A DNA stretch of 51,893 nt, from the NCBI GenBank assembly GCA_902574225.1, contig CACGMO010000015.1, positions 1 through 51,893 on the forward strand, written 5' to 3'. A program made the position numbers and the translations under genes. A model generated the notes under the pieces. That model was given only the letters and a program-made list of their open reading frames with translations, was not told where the DNA came from and ran no database searches. Positions 1-8,776 of this stretch are shown piece by piece. The DNA is from an uncultured Alphaproteobacteria bacterium (GTDB lineage Bacteria; Pseudomonadota; Alphaproteobacteria; Rhodobacterales; Rhodobacteraceae). How positions within the stretch are numbered: position 1 is the first letter of the stretch; the number at the start of each line of letters is the position of its first letter.

Positions 1-1
1 T

Positions 2-271
2 GACCCTAACTGGTCAATTCATATTGGCATTCATTCCGGACCATTGGTGGCGGGCCTTATAGGTAAAAAAAGTTTTCAGTTTGATGTGCTGGGTGGTAAT
101 GTAAATACAGCTTTTAATATATGCGATAGAACCGAACCTAATGAGATTTTGATTTCTAATGAGGCTTGGATGTCAGTAAGAAGTGAGGTGAATGTCCAAT
201 CGAAGGGTTTAATGAAACTTAAGAGTGATAACCAAATAGAAGTTTTAGAACTTCTTGGCGTAAATATTTAG
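2..271 (+). CDS. Adenylate/guanylate cyclase catalytic domain, C-terminal fragment (5' end outside window)
   Basis: The reading frame is open from base 2 and ends at TAG 269-271, so only the last ~89 residues are present. The fragment holds the second half of a class III nucleotidyl cyclase domain: an IGIHSGP-VAGLIG strand, then a FDVLGGNVNTA segment matching the family's D-x-W-G-x-x-V-N-x-A motif. The base-recognition Asp and the catalytic Asn are there, but the transition-state Arg expected four residues after that Asn is Asn (VNTAFN). The domain runs to the end of the protein, so any sensor or membrane part lies upstream of the window. This differs from the two cyclases at 11.6 and 30.9 kb, which carry the domain at the N terminus. 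The family call is strong; whether it is active is open. Confidence 0.85.
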   Translation, partial: DPNWSIHIGIHSGPLVAGLIGKKSFQFDVLGGNVNTAFNICDRTEPNEILISNEAWMSVRSEVNVQSKGLMKLKSDNQIEVLELLGVNI

Positions 272-281
272 GGAGAAAAAA

Positions 282-590
282 ATGGCGGTATCGATGCAAG
301 TGGCTTATCCAATCAATGACAATACGAGCTTTGATCTTGACTACTATGTGAAAAATCATTTGGCTATCATTAGGGAAAATTGGTCGGAGCATATTCAGCA
401 AATGATAGTTACTAAGGGAACGTCTGGAGGCAAGGATGTTCCTTCTCCGTACTACGCAATCGCAACCGTTATCTTCGAAAATGGTGACGAAATGAGAGCC
501 GCGATGAAAAAGGGCGGTCCAGTGTTCAACGATATCGGCAACTACTACAACATTAACCCAATCATGATGTTAGGTGAAGTTGTTGGCTAG
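282..590 (+). CDS. EthD family protein
   Basis: A 102-residue protein with the ferredoxin-like EthD fold pattern: an N-terminal strand with AVSMQVAYP, then FDLDYYVKNHLAII (family: F-D-x-x-Y-Y-x-x-x-H), and a C-terminal IMMLGEVV strand. EthD-like proteins are small dimeric alpha/beta barrels, often next to ring-cleavage or ether-degradation genes; no specific substrate can be read here. A GGGAG ribosome site sits just before the ATG. The gene begins 10 bases after the cyclase stop, so the two may share a transcript. Length matches the family. Confidence 0.85.
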   Translation: MAVSMQVAYPINDNTSFDLDYYVKNHLAIIRENWSEHIQQMIVTKGTSGGKDVPSPYYAIATVIFENGDEMRAAMKKGGPVFNDIGNYYNINPIMMLGEVVG

Positions 591-626
591 GAAGATTTTA
601 TTGTCAAGAATGAACTGTGTTAGATA

Positions 627-854
627 TTAAATGTTTATCTTGTAGATGTTTTTTAAAGCTCTTGCTTTGATCTCAGATCTGCTGAAACCCAACTCTGCTA
701 GGTCTCTGTTAGATATACTCTCAAGTTCTCTAACAGACTTTAGATATTCTTTTCTCTTTTTTACTCTGTCTAATGTTGCGAAGTAAGTTCCAATAAATAT
801 TTGGCTTACTTTGTCCATAAACCTAGTATTTGTTGTTATTTTCGTTACCGCCAT
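627..854 (-). CDS. DUF1127 family small protein
   Basis: I place the start at ATG 852-854, preceded by AGGGGTC, giving 75 residues; an upstream in-frame extension to 929 has no ribosome site and lacks family similarity. The C-terminal half has the DUF1127 signature: a basic helix ending in YLKSVRELESISNRDLAELG, then FSRSEIKARA. In alphaproteobacteria, short DUF1127 proteins are Arg/Lys-rich and some bind RNA and influence small-RNA turnover and growth transitions; this one is longer at the N terminus than the minimal ~45-residue type. It is monocistronic. Confidence 0.8.
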   Translation of the reverse strand: MAVTKITTNTRFMDKVSQIFIGTYFATLDRVKKRKEYLKSVRELESISNRDLAELGFSRSEIKARALKNIYKINI

Positions 855-1038
855 TTTGACCCCTATAAATAGTTTAATATTGAACTTTAATGCTTCTTGG
901 TTTTTATTTAGTTTAGTTCTAAACCACAATTGATATTTTTAGTAACCGGCTATCGAATAAATGCATAGGCAGAAGTTAAATAGTGAATTAATCAATCAAA
1001 ATGTTAATATTTTCAAATACTAATATATGAGAGGGTAA

Positions 1039-1836
1039 ATGACTGATATTGAAGAACTAAAAGAAAGAGCAAAGGTAGGATGGGCCTCATTTATATCTTT
1101 TGAGGCATTAACTAGTACGGCAGCACCAAAGCTTTTAAAGTTCAGTGGCGCAATACAAGGAATGAGGTTATTGGATGTTGCTTGTGGCACTGGAGTAGTT
1201 GCTTTGACAGCATCAAGGCAGGGAATTGAGGTGGAGGGTATCGATCTGACCCCAGAGCTAATCAATAGGGCAAATGAAAATTCAAAAATAATGGGACTTA
1301 AGGCAAAATTTGTTGAGGGTGATGCAGAGTTCCTACCTTATAAAGAAAATGAATTTGATATCATACTAAGCCAATATGGCCATATGTTCGCTCCAAGACC
1401 ATCAATTGTTGTAAAAGAATTGGCCAGGGTCTTGAAACCTGGGGGCATTTTGGCGTTTTCTACATGGCCAAAAGAGTTGTTCATGGGTAAATTTTTTAAG
1501 CTTATTGAAAGTTTTTCGCAACCGCTTTCCCCTGAAGTCGCCTCTCCAGTTCTATGGGGAGATATGACAGTCATAGAAGACAGATTAAAAGATGACTTTG
1601 ATCATATTGAATTTGGTAGAGACACTATGTTTGCGCCAACTATGAGCCCAGCACATATGCTCAAATTATTCGAAAAAAATGCCGGTCCATTAGCCAATTT
1701 GGTAAAAGCCCTGGCTGATGATCCCGACAAATTGAGTGATCTCCGCACTTCAGCTTTGTTGTTGATTGAGAAGTTTTTTTCAGAAAATTTTCTTAGGCAA
1801 GATTTTATAATGACAAGGTGTATAAAAAAGGCATAG
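1039..1836 (+). CDS. Class I SAM-dependent methyltransferase
   Basis: The 265-residue product has a Rossmann methyltransferase core: motif I LLDVACGTGVVAL near residues 44-56, an acidic end of strand 2 (EGIDLTPELI), EGDAEFLPY as the motif II region, and LKPGGILAFSTWP as post-motif III. This is the UbiE/Methyltransf_11 type. The C-terminal ~100 residues probably shape the substrate pocket and give no clue to the acceptor. GAGGG lies before the ATG. The gene converges with the ABC permease gene at 1850, 13 bases away. Substrate is unknown. Confidence 0.85.
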   Translation: MTDIEELKERAKVGWASFISFEALTSTAAPKLLKFSGAIQGMRLLDVACGTGVVALTASRQGIEVEGIDLTPELINRANENSKIMGLKAKFVEGDAEFLPYKENEFDIILSQYGHMFAPRPSIVVKELARVLKPGGILAFSTWPKELFMGKFFKLIESFSQPLSPEVASPVLWGDMTVIEDRLKDDFDHIEFGRDTMFAPTMSPAHMLKLFEKNAGPLANLVKALADDPDKLSDLRTSALLLIEKFFSENFLRQDFIMTRCIKKA

Positions 1837-1849
1837 ATATCTTAAATTG

Positions 1850-2752
1850 TTATCTCTTTCTCATTCTTGGATCAAGCGCATCTCTCAATCCATCTCCAAG
1901 GTAACTTACGCTCAGAACAGTCAACGATATACATAAGCCCGGCCAGAAAACTCTCTCAGGATACTGTTGTAAATAATCAACCGCATCGTTTAGAAGACGT
2001 CCCCAAGTAGGGAAATCTGGTGGAAATCCTAGACCCAAAAATGACAAAGCACTTTCGGTAATTATACCATTAGCTATTCCTAAAGTTGCCGATACCAATA
2101 TTGGTGATAGAACGTTCGGAAGTATATGTCTTCTAACCACTAACGAGTTTGAAGATCCACTGGATATAGCAGCTAGGACAAATTCTCTTTCCTTTAAAGC
2201 TAATACATCAGCTCGAACAATTCTTGCGGTAGGCATCCAGCTGGTAATCCCTATAGCGAAAACAATCAAAATAAACATACCTCTTTCTGGCCCATATGCG
2301 GAGCTCAGAGGCTCTCTAAACAAGAGCATCATCACTAAAAGTAACGGAAGTAAAGGTAAAGAAAGGAACAAATCAGTAAGCCTCATCAAAGGCCCATCAA
2401 GCCTTTTATAAAAACCTGCAGTAACCCCAATAAAGGTTCCAAGAAAAATAGTAAGGGCCATGGCACATAGACCGACGGCAATTGAAGTTCTACCTCCAGC
2501 CAACATTCGAGCCAGAGTGTCTCTCCCGAGCTGATCGGTACCGAATGGATGTATGAAGCTGGGCCCTTGATTTCTTGACCTAATATCAATGGCATTTGCT
2601 TCAAACGGCCATAAAAACGGTCCAACTATGACTGAAATTACAATTAATAGAAAAACAACGCCACCAAACAGAGCACCTTTGTGTTTCTTAAACTGATCCC
2701 AGACATCTCTGTATAGTGACCCCACTCTTTCCTTATTTCTTTCCTCAATCAT
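1850..2752 (-). CDS. Peptide/oligopeptide ABC transporter permease (DppC/OppC type)
   Basis: Inner-membrane permease of 300 residues. It has a short cytoplasmic N-terminal arm, a first membrane span (GALFGGVVFLLIVISVIVG), the OppC-type periplasmic segment with HPFGTDQLGRDTLARML, and a cluster of spans ending in the EAA coupling loop near ASSGSSNSLVVRRHILPN and SALSFLGLGF. The ATG (2750-2752) overlaps the stop of the upstream permease by 8 bases, so the two are translationally coupled. With the DppB-like partner it forms the pore for peptide, opine or nickel-type substrates; the substrate itself cannot be read. Confidence 0.93.
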   Translation of the reverse strand: MIEERNKERVGSLYRDVWDQFKKHKGALFGGVVFLLIVISVIVGPFLWPFEANAIDIRSRNQGPSFIHPFGTDQLGRDTLARMLAGGRTSIAVGLCAMALTIFLGTFIGVTAGFYKRLDGPLMRLTDLFLSLPLLPLLLVMMLLFREPLSSAYGPERGMFILIVFAIGITSWMPTARIVRADVLALKEREFVLAAISSGSSNSLVVRRHILPNVLSPILVSATLGIANGIITESALSFLGLGFPPDFPTWGRLLNDAVDYLQQYPERVFWPGLCISLTVLSVSYLGDGLRDALDPRMRKR

Positions 2753-3752
2753 ATCTAATCCTTGGGTCTAACAAACCATAAATAATGTCTGCCAACAAAT
2801 TAAAGGACACAATAAGGAACGCAAACATAAATGTTATTGTTTGAACAGTAGGGAGATCGTTGGCGTATATTGCTCCTATCAATTGGTGACCTATCCCATT
2901 AACTTTAAAAACTTGCTCAGTTATTAGCGCGCCACCAAATATATATGGAACATTTATCGCAATAACTGTTACAACTGGTATCATTGAATTTCGTAAGACG
3001 TGAACTGTTATTATAGTCCATTCTGTTAACCCTTTTGCTCTTGCAGTTCTTACATAATCTTGATTTAGGTTATCCAATGATGCAGACCTCATAAACCTAT
3101 TTATTTGAGCGGTGGTTTGCAATGCTAAAACCATTACTGGCATAACCATTTGCTTAACCTGGAATTTAAAAGTCTCCCAATCAACTACAGTATGGGTTGT
3201 ATCATAAATAGATGGCAGCCACCCTAGTTGCACTGAGAAAATCACTATCACAAAAACTCCACTAAAAAATGGAGGCACAGAATAACCAATCATTGAAACG
3301 AAGGTTCCGACGTTGTCAAAAATAGAATATTGTTTGTATGCAGAGTATAATCCAATTGGAAGAGCGATCAAAATTCCCACCACATAAGACATTCCGACAA
3401 CCCATAAAGTTTGAGGAAGTCGCTGAACAACAATATCCATTACCGGACTTCTTGTTTGCCAACTGATAATCCTCTGTTTTCCCTCAGAAAATGTAGTGTT
3501 GAATAAATAATCGAAAAGCACTTGAGGCTCTATCCAGAAAAATTGTACTAGCCATTTGAAAAATTGGATGTGTATAGGTTGCCCAAGGCCCAAAGCTTCA
3601 CGCATTTTCTGCTTTACCTCCGGGGGAACGGTTAGTGGCACCTGGGCCATTGGGTCGTTTGGTGCAAGATTTAATAATAAAAATACCACCAAGCTAATTA
3701 TTACAAGCGTTGGAATGGCTATAAATAACCTTCTGATAATAAAAGTGATCAT
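2745..3752 (-). CDS. Peptide/oligopeptide ABC transporter permease (DppB/OppB type)
   Basis: A 335-residue permease starting with the typical MITFIIRRLFIAIPTL arm and first span, a conserved LAPNDPM segment, and a C-terminal core with the EAA motif (VRTARAKGLTEWTII followed by HVLRNSMIPVVTVI). The insert around residues 70-110 is longer than in the shortest DppB proteins, as seen in OppB/microcin-C-type permeases. It is the middle gene of a minus-strand run: binding protein, then this, then the DppC-like gene. A strong stem-loop (3779-3806) separates it from the binding-protein gene. Confidence 0.93.
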   Translation of the reverse strand: MITFIIRRLFIAIPTLVIISLVVFLLLNLAPNDPMAQVPLTVPPEVKQKMREALGLGQPIHIQFFKWLVQFFWIEPQVLFDYLFNTTFSEGKQRIISWQTRSPVMDIVVQRLPQTLWVVGMSYVVGILIALPIGLYSAYKQYSIFDNVGTFVSMIGYSVPPFFSGVFVIVIFSVQLGWLPSIYDTTHTVVDWETFKFQVKQMVMPVMVLALQTTAQINRFMRSASLDNLNQDYVRTARAKGLTEWTIITVHVLRNSMIPVVTVIAINVPYIFGGALITEQVFKVNGIGHQLIGAIYANDLPTVQTITFMFAFLIVSFNLLADIIYGLLDPRIRYD

Positions 3753-3778
3753 GCTTTGATTAAATCATAAAAAGTGGT

Positions 3779-3806
3779 AAAGAGGCGTGAGTCATCACGC
3801 CTCTTT
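3779..3806 (-). terminator. Stem-loop between binding-protein and permease genes (partial terminator or mRNA stabiliser)
   Basis: A 12-base-pair perfect stem (3779-3790 with 3795-3806) and a 4-base loop. Read on the minus strand, it lies 10 bases after the binding-protein stop and is followed by TTTACCACTTTTTATG, only a weak U-tract. In many binding-protein operons such a hairpin lets the binding protein be made in excess over the permeases; that role here is inferred from position and shape. Confidence 0.7.
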
Positions 3807-3816
3807 GAATAATAAG

Positions 3817-5514
3817 TTACTTAATTCTGTACCAGTCAGCAACGTTCCAAAGTTCAGAGTCCCAGGTGTTCAAAACAACTCCACCTAGAGATTTAGCATG
3901 AGCCGATACTCTTCCTCTGTGTACCAAAGGTACTATTGTATAGCTATCTTTAGTCAGCATGTTATTCAACTGGATACCGATTTCTCCTCGCTTTTTGAGA
4001 TCACCAGTCGCGGATAGCTTATCTAAAAGCGCATCATAGGCTGGGTCACAATATCTATTGATATTTGCACCCTGCCACTGGCTTTCTGGCTTAGGTTCAT
4101 TTCCACATCTATACGCTGAAAGATACGCTTGTGGATCTGTACCATCAAATGTATTTGCATACATTTCAACATCCGCATAAAACTTCTGATAAGTATCGGG
4201 AGACCCTGGATCACCTCCAAAGAAAACGGAAGCATTAAGGTTTCTTAGTTCTGTCTCAACACCAATTTGCTGCCACCATTCTTTAATCAAAGCCTGGAAG
4301 TCTTGTCTTACTGCATTGGTCGATGTTTGGTAGAGTATGGATAGTTTTACGCCGTCTTTGGCTCTTATGCCGTCAGAACCCTTTTTCCATCCTGCTTTTT
4401 CTAACAATGCATTAGCTCCAGCTATGTCTTGCTTAAGACAATGCGTATTTTTAGCAGCGTAGAGGTCAGGCGCTGGAACCAGATCACAAGTTACATCGCC
4501 TGCTTTTCCATAACCAATCTCTACAAGCAAAGGTCTATCAATTGCCATTGATAAAGCTTTTCTCACGTTAATGTCAGAGAGAAAAGGATGCGGTGCCTTT
4601 CGGGTTGACCTTGTATCTGCATCAAGAGAAGGAGATGGATCCGTCATATTCATTTCTAGTCTCTCAACCAAAGGTCCAAAACCGGCTATTGCGACGCCTT
4701 TTCCAGCTTTTTCCATATTTGCAATAACTTCGGGTGCTAATTGTAGATTCCAAGCATAATCAAATTCGCCTGTCTCAAGAACTGATCTACCAGCTGCTGT
4801 TGCGTCTCCACCACCTTTAAACGTAACGGTGGCAAATGCTGGCTTACTGGGATCCCTGTAGTTGTCATTGGCCTTCATCTGAATTACGTCATTTGGCTTG
4901 AATTCTGTAACCACAAAGGGACCTGTTCCTATTGGTCCAAAGTTTTCTGCAGTACAGTTGGGAGCTTTTGCACCCATACAATTTGCAAATTGCTTTTTCT
5001 GCAGAATCGGTGTTTGACCTCCCACAAATGGTCCGTAAGGGTTTGGCTTTGGTGCAGAGAAGCTAACTACAATTGTTCTATCATCTGGTGTTGCAATACC
5101 AGTGACACCATCAAACTTTTCCAGCTGTGCACAACCACCATCAGGATCCATGCAATATTCACCAGTGAATTTTACGTCAGCAGATGTTACCGCAGATCCA
5201 TCTGACCATTTAAGCCCACTTTTCAGTTTCCAAGTGATAGACTTTAGATCAGCACTAACTCCACCATTTGCAACAGTGGGTATTTCTTCTGCTAAGAAAG
5301 GAACAAGAGCTCCTGTTTCATTATACCGAGCAAGCGGTTCAATGATCATTGAAGAAGATTCAATGTCCTTAGTACCACCTGAAAGGTAAGGATTTAATAT
5401 AGAAGGTGCTTGCCAATAGATAATGCTAACATTTCCATCTGAGCCCCTTCCCGCGAAACTAGCAGTGGCTATGAGAGCTGCCGCTAATCCCACAAATAAT
5501 GATTTGATACGCAT
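3817..5514 (-). CDS. ABC transporter substrate-binding protein, family 5 (peptide/oligopeptide type)
   Basis: A 565-residue periplasmic binding protein. Residues 1-21 are a signal peptide (MRIKSLFVGLAAALIATASFA). The mature part opens with NVSIIYWQAPSILNPYLSGG, as in the SBP_bac_5 family, and contains LKSGLKWSDGSAVTSADVKF, the family signature for the first lobe. Later segments NVRKALSMAIDRPLLVE and the C-terminal VPLVHRGRV are also typical. It has several Cys residues (CMDPDGGC, CMGAKAPNC) that could form disulfides in the periplasm. A GGGAG site precedes the ATG. First gene of the minus-strand transporter run and divergent from the ATPase gene. The ligand may be a peptide or an amino-acid derivative, given the M20 deacetylase nearby. 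Confidence 0.93.
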   Translation of the reverse strand: MRIKSLFVGLAAALIATASFAGRGSDGNVSIIYWQAPSILNPYLSGGTKDIESSSMIIEPLARYNETGALVPFLAEEIPTVANGGVSADLKSITWKLKSGLKWSDGSAVTSADVKFTGEYCMDPDGGCAQLEKFDGVTGIATPDDRTIVVSFSAPKPNPYGPFVGGQTPILQKKQFANCMGAKAPNCTAENFGPIGTGPFVVTEFKPNDVIQMKANDNYRDPSKPAFATVTFKGGGDATAAGRSVLETGEFDYAWNLQLAPEVIANMEKAGKGVAIAGFGPLVERLEMNMTDPSPSLDADTRSTRKAPHPFLSDINVRKALSMAIDRPLLVEIGYGKAGDVTCDLVPAPDLYAAKNTHCLKQDIAGANALLEKAGWKKGSDGIRAKDGVKLSILYQTSTNAVRQDFQALIKEWWQQIGVETELRNLNASVFFGGDPGSPDTYQKFYADVEMYANTFDGTDPQAYLSAYRCGNEPKPESQWQGANINRYCDPAYDALLDKLSATGDLKKRGEIGIQLNNMLTKDSYTIVPLVHRGRVSAHAKSLGGVVLNTWDSELWNVADWYRIK

Positions 5515-5686
5515 ATAATTTCTCCCAAGTTAAGGGCCTAAAACCAGAAATAGAGTAAAGATACTGATTCCAAAACCCGTTATAAGCAGTGACTGAGTAT
5601 GCAATATCGTTTTGTCATTGTAAATAATGTTATTGAAGTTATAAGATGAAAAATAGATACAGCATGAGTCGGAGATAAGGTAAGAA
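5515..5686. promoter_or_regulatory. Divergent promoter region of the peptide transporter
   Basis: These 172 bases separate the binding-protein gene (minus) from the ATPase gene (plus), so both halves of the transporter must be driven from here. I see AT-rich promoter-like stretches but no clear sigma-70 pair or long inverted repeat. The plus-strand gene has a GGTAAG ribosome site, the minus-strand gene GGGAG. Confidence 0.5.
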
Positions 5687-7516
5687 ATGCTAGATGTGAA
5701 AAAACCGCTTGCATCGTTTGAAAATTTACGTGTCGAGTTCGATACCAAGGATGGAAAAGTCGTAGCTGTTGAAGATGTGTCCTTCGAGATAAAACCAAAG
5801 CAAACTGTTTGTTTAGTAGGGGAATCTGGCTCAGGAAAGTCTGTTTCATCTCTCTCTATGATGCGATTAGTTGAGTTTGGTGGAGGAAAGCTCTCAGGTG
5901 GAAAAATTTTTTTTACAAATAGTGAAGGACGCAAAATAAACCTTTCGAATTCTAATCAAAAACAAATGCGAAATATACGAGGTAATGAAATAGGGATGAT
6001 ATTTCAAGAACCTATGACAGCACTCAATCCAGTTTTTACAATAGAAAGACAACTTACAGAAGGATTAATTGTTCATAAAAAAATCTCAAAGCGTAAAGCT
6101 AAAATGGAAGCATTAGAGCTTCTTCGTTTGGTTCGAATTCCTGAGCCCGAAATGCGAATGCAGCAATACCCACATGAATTATCTGGAGGAATGAGGCAAA
6201 GGGTAGTTATCGCAATGGCTCTAGCATGTGAACCTCGGTTGCTAATTGCAGATGAGCCTACAACGGCTTTGGATGTAACAATCCAGGCTGAGATACTTGC
6301 TTTAATTAATAGGCTTAAAGTAGAAACAAATGCCGCAATTCTTTTCATAACACATGATATGGCGGTGGTAGCACAAATGGCGGATCGTGTTGTGGTTATG
6401 CATAACGGAAAAAAAATGGAGGAGGGAACAGTGCATGAGATTTTCAATAATCCCCAGCATGAATACACTAAGTCCCTCTTAGCAGCGGTTCCAAAACTTG
6501 GGGAGATGGCGAGTCGGAAATACCCTGAACCGATGCGGTTAGTAGGACAGAAAAAGATGAAGGCCTTAAAGCCCATTGTGGGAACGAATGAGCCCCTGCT
6601 TAAAGTTAATAATTTGGTGACCCGCTACCCGGTTAAAGGCGGAATGTTAAGGCGGACGGTGGCACGTGTCCACGCCGTTGAGGATGTATCGTTTACCATC
6701 ATGAAAGGAAAGACACTCTCTCTTGTCGGTGAGTCAGGATGTGGTAAGTCAACAGTGGGACGATCGCTCATTCGATTGGTAGAGCCGACTTCAGGAGATG
6801 TGAATTTAGACGGTCGAAATATATTGTCATTAAATTCGAAGGATATGCGGGAAGCCCGTAGTAATATCCAAATGGTCTTTCAAGATCCCTTTGCTTCCTT
6901 AAACCCAACATTAACACTATTTGACCAAGTTGCAGAACCGTTGCGTAATTTTGGCACAAATAACCCAGGAGAGTTGAGGGTTAAGATCGGTGATCTCTTC
7001 GATCGCGTAAAGTTGCCAAGAAGTTTTATCCGTCGCTACCCACATGAGCTTTCTGGTGGTCAGCGTCAGCGGATAGCAATTGCGCGCGCGCTAGCTCTCA
7101 ATCCTAGTCTTATTGTTGCAGATGAGCCAGTTAGTGCGTTAGACGTATCGGTGCAGGCTCAAGTGTTAAATTTGATGATGGAACTCCAGGTTGAATTGGG
7201 ATTGTCCTACTTATTCATCAGCCATGATATGGCGGTTGTTGAGCGGGTAAGTCATGATGTTGGTGTTATGTATTTGGGACGCTTGGTAGAGATAGGACCT
7301 CGACCATCGATCTTTCGCAACCCGCAACATCCTTATACACAGGATTTACTAAAAGCGGTACCTATTGCGGATCCAGACAAGAGGAAGTCGGAAAGAGATC
7401 TAAACTTCAAACCGCTTCCCTCACCTATTCATGATTTGACCCATGATCCGACGCCTTCAGAATATAAAGAGGTTGCAAAAAATCACTATGTGTTAACAAC
7501 TGATTGTGGGTATTAA
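5687..7516 (+). CDS. Fused double ATP-binding subunit of peptide ABC transporter
   Basis: A single 609-residue chain with two complete ABC ATPase domains (DppD-DppF or GsiA/YejF type). Domain 1: Walker A GESGSGKS near residues 45-52, signature LSGGMRQRV, Walker B LLIADEPTTALD, and the switch His in ITHDM. Domain 2 begins near residue 305: Walker A GESGCGKST, signature LSGGQRQRIAIARAL, Walker B IVADEPVSALD, and ISHDM. Each domain ends in the oligopeptide-type tail (NPQHEYTKSLLAAVP and NPQHPYTQDLLKAVP). It energises the permease pair encoded divergently. Its stop is 4 bases before the ATG of the deacetylase gene, so those two are cotranscribed. Confidence 0.95.
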   Translation: MLDVKKPLASFENLRVEFDTKDGKVVAVEDVSFEIKPKQTVCLVGESGSGKSVSSLSMMRLVEFGGGKLSGGKIFFTNSEGRKINLSNSNQKQMRNIRGNEIGMIFQEPMTALNPVFTIERQLTEGLIVHKKISKRKAKMEALELLRLVRIPEPEMRMQQYPHELSGGMRQRVVIAMALACEPRLLIADEPTTALDVTIQAEILALINRLKVETNAAILFITHDMAVVAQMADRVVVMHNGKKMEEGTVHEIFNNPQHEYTKSLLAAVPKLGEMASRKYPEPMRLVGQKKMKALKPIVGTNEPLLKVNNLVTRYPVKGGMLRRTVARVHAVEDVSFTIMKGKTLSLVGESGCGKSTVGRSLIRLVEPTSGDVNLDGRNILSLNSKDMREARSNIQMVFQDPFASLNPTLTLFDQVAEPLRNFGTNNPGELRVKIGDLFDRVKLPRSFIRRYPHELSGGQRQRIAIARALALNPSLIVADEPVSALDVSVQAQVLNLMMELQVELGLSYLFISHDMAVVERVSHDVGVMYLGRLVEIGPRPSIFRNPQHPYTQDLLKAVPIADPDKRKSERDLNFKPLPSPIHDLTHDPTPSEYKEVAKNHYVLTTDCGY

Positions 7517-7520
7517 ATTT

Positions 7521-8678
7521 ATGAGTGAGATATCAGCCTTAGAAATTCTAGAAAAATTAGTTAGTTTTCCAACCGTGAGTGATAGAAGTAATCTTGAGCT
7601 TATAGACTGGGTCGAGGGATATTTAAATTCGTTCCATATAAAAACGTATAGGAAATATAATGACGATAGTGATAAGGCCTCACTTTTTGCTCATGTAGGT
7701 CCGCAAATAGAGGGAGGTGTAGTGCTATCTGGCCATACTGATGTTGTTCCGGTTGAAGGCCAAGATTGGGATACTGACCCTTGGACGCTTACTGAAAAAA
7801 ACAACAAGCTTTATGGTCGTGGATCCTGCGATATGAAAGGATTTAATGCATTAGCTATTTGGGCAATGGTAGAGGGTCATAAGAGTAATTTGAAAAGACC
7901 TCTTCAAATAGCGCTTAGTTATGATGAAGAGGTTGGCTGTATTGGCGCGCCACCAATGATCGATGAAATGATAAAAAAACTGCCAAAGGCTAGCATGGTT
8001 ATAGTTGGAGAACCGTCAACTATGCTTGCAGTAACTGGACATAAGGGTGCTTTAGGTTTTACAACGCATTTGGTTGGTAAAGAAGTTCATTCCTCAATAT
8101 TAGATAGAGGCGTAAGCGCAATAATGAATGGAGCAAAGTTAATTGATTGGGCTAACCAGCAGAATGTAAGCAATAAAAAAGCTGAGCAGACAGAAACGGC
8201 AAAATTATTCGATCCTCCCTATACCACCTTGCATGTGGGAGTTATAAAAGGAGGAACAGCTCATAACATTACCTCTAAAGATTGCACCTTTGAAATGGAT
8301 ATAAGAGTGGTCTCTGATCAGAAAGTTGATTTTTGGATTGATAAATACAGTGAAAAAGTGAAAGAAATCGAGTCAGAAATGAAAGGCATTTCTGCTGACA
8401 CAGAAATAATTGTTTCTAATAGATCGGCAGTACCAGGGCTGAGGCCCGAAGCTAATGGTGAAGCTGAAACTTTTGTTAGACAGATTACAGGCGATAATGG
8501 AAACCATTTCGTTTCTTATGGCACTGAGGCTGGTCAATTTCAAGAAAGAGGGTATTCTGCTGTAATATGTGGGCCAGGCGACATCTCTGTAGCCCATCAA
8601 CCTAATGAATATATTGAAAAATCTCAGTTTGAGCTCGGCCTAAGCTTTATGAAAAATATGATCAAAAAGCTCTCTTGA
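7521..8678 (+). CDS. argE: M20 family metallopeptidase, acetylornithine deacetylase type
   Basis: Start taken at ATG 7521, four bases after the ATPase stop; an in-frame GTG at 7506 overlaps that gene and adds only five residues. The 385-residue product has the zinc-site motifs of M20 peptidases: SGHTDVVPV with the DWDTDPW segment, GRGSCDMKG, the catalytic DEEVGC, GEPS, and the late His in AHQPNEYIE. The dimerisation domain fits ArgE. Members hydrolyse N-acetylornithine or related N-acyl amino acids. Since it follows the transporter ATPase, it may deacylate an imported compound rather than serve arginine synthesis; the symbol marks the closest family, not a proven role. Confidence 0.85.
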   Translation: MSEISALEILEKLVSFPTVSDRSNLELIDWVEGYLNSFHIKTYRKYNDDSDKASLFAHVGPQIEGGVVLSGHTDVVPVEGQDWDTDPWTLTEKNNKLYGRGSCDMKGFNALAIWAMVEGHKSNLKRPLQIALSYDEEVGCIGAPPMIDEMIKKLPKASMVIVGEPSTMLAVTGHKGALGFTTHLVGKEVHSSILDRGVSAIMNGAKLIDWANQQNVSNKKAEQTETAKLFDPPYTTLHVGVIKGGTAHNITSKDCTFEMDIRVVSDQKVDFWIDKYSEKVKEIESEMKGISADTEIIVSNRSAVPGLRPEANGEAETFVRQITGDNGNHFVSYGTEAGQFQERGYSAVICGPGDISVAHQPNEYIEKSQFELGLSFMKNMIKKLS

Positions 8679-8715
8679 AAATAATAAAAATTTAGTTTTT
8701 TATTGCCAGTTTTTA

Positions 8716-8750
8716 TTGACAGAATTGAGCTTGATAAATTACGCTCAATA
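8716..8750 (+). promoter_or_regulatory. Inverted repeat and promoter-like box upstream of the CbiM-like gene
   Basis: TTGACA at 8716-8721 is a consensus -35 box, though the -10 region is unclear. Just downstream lies a perfect 7-base inverted repeat, ATTGAGC (8724-8730) and GCTCAAT (8743-8749), separated by 12 AT-rich bases. Its place over the promoter, 27 bases before the ATG, fits an operator for a metal-responsive repressor; that is inference. No cobalamin-riboswitch-like element is visible in the 98-base gap. Confidence 0.4.
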
Positions 8751-8776
8751 AATTGAAATTTTAAGGAAATATAAAA

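Noticed and set aside
855-929. N-terminal extension of the DUF1127 protein
   Set aside because: No ribosome site before the upstream start; a good AGGGGTC site precedes the internal ATG at 854, where family similarity begins.
6073-6576. Minus-strand ORF of 167 codons within the ATPase gene
   Set aside because: Opposite-strand shadow of a well-supported ABC ATPase; composition is that of a reversed coding frame.
8679-8776. Cobalamin riboswitch before the CbiM-like gene
   Set aside because: The gap is only 98 bases and has no B12-box-like sequence, too short for that riboswitch.
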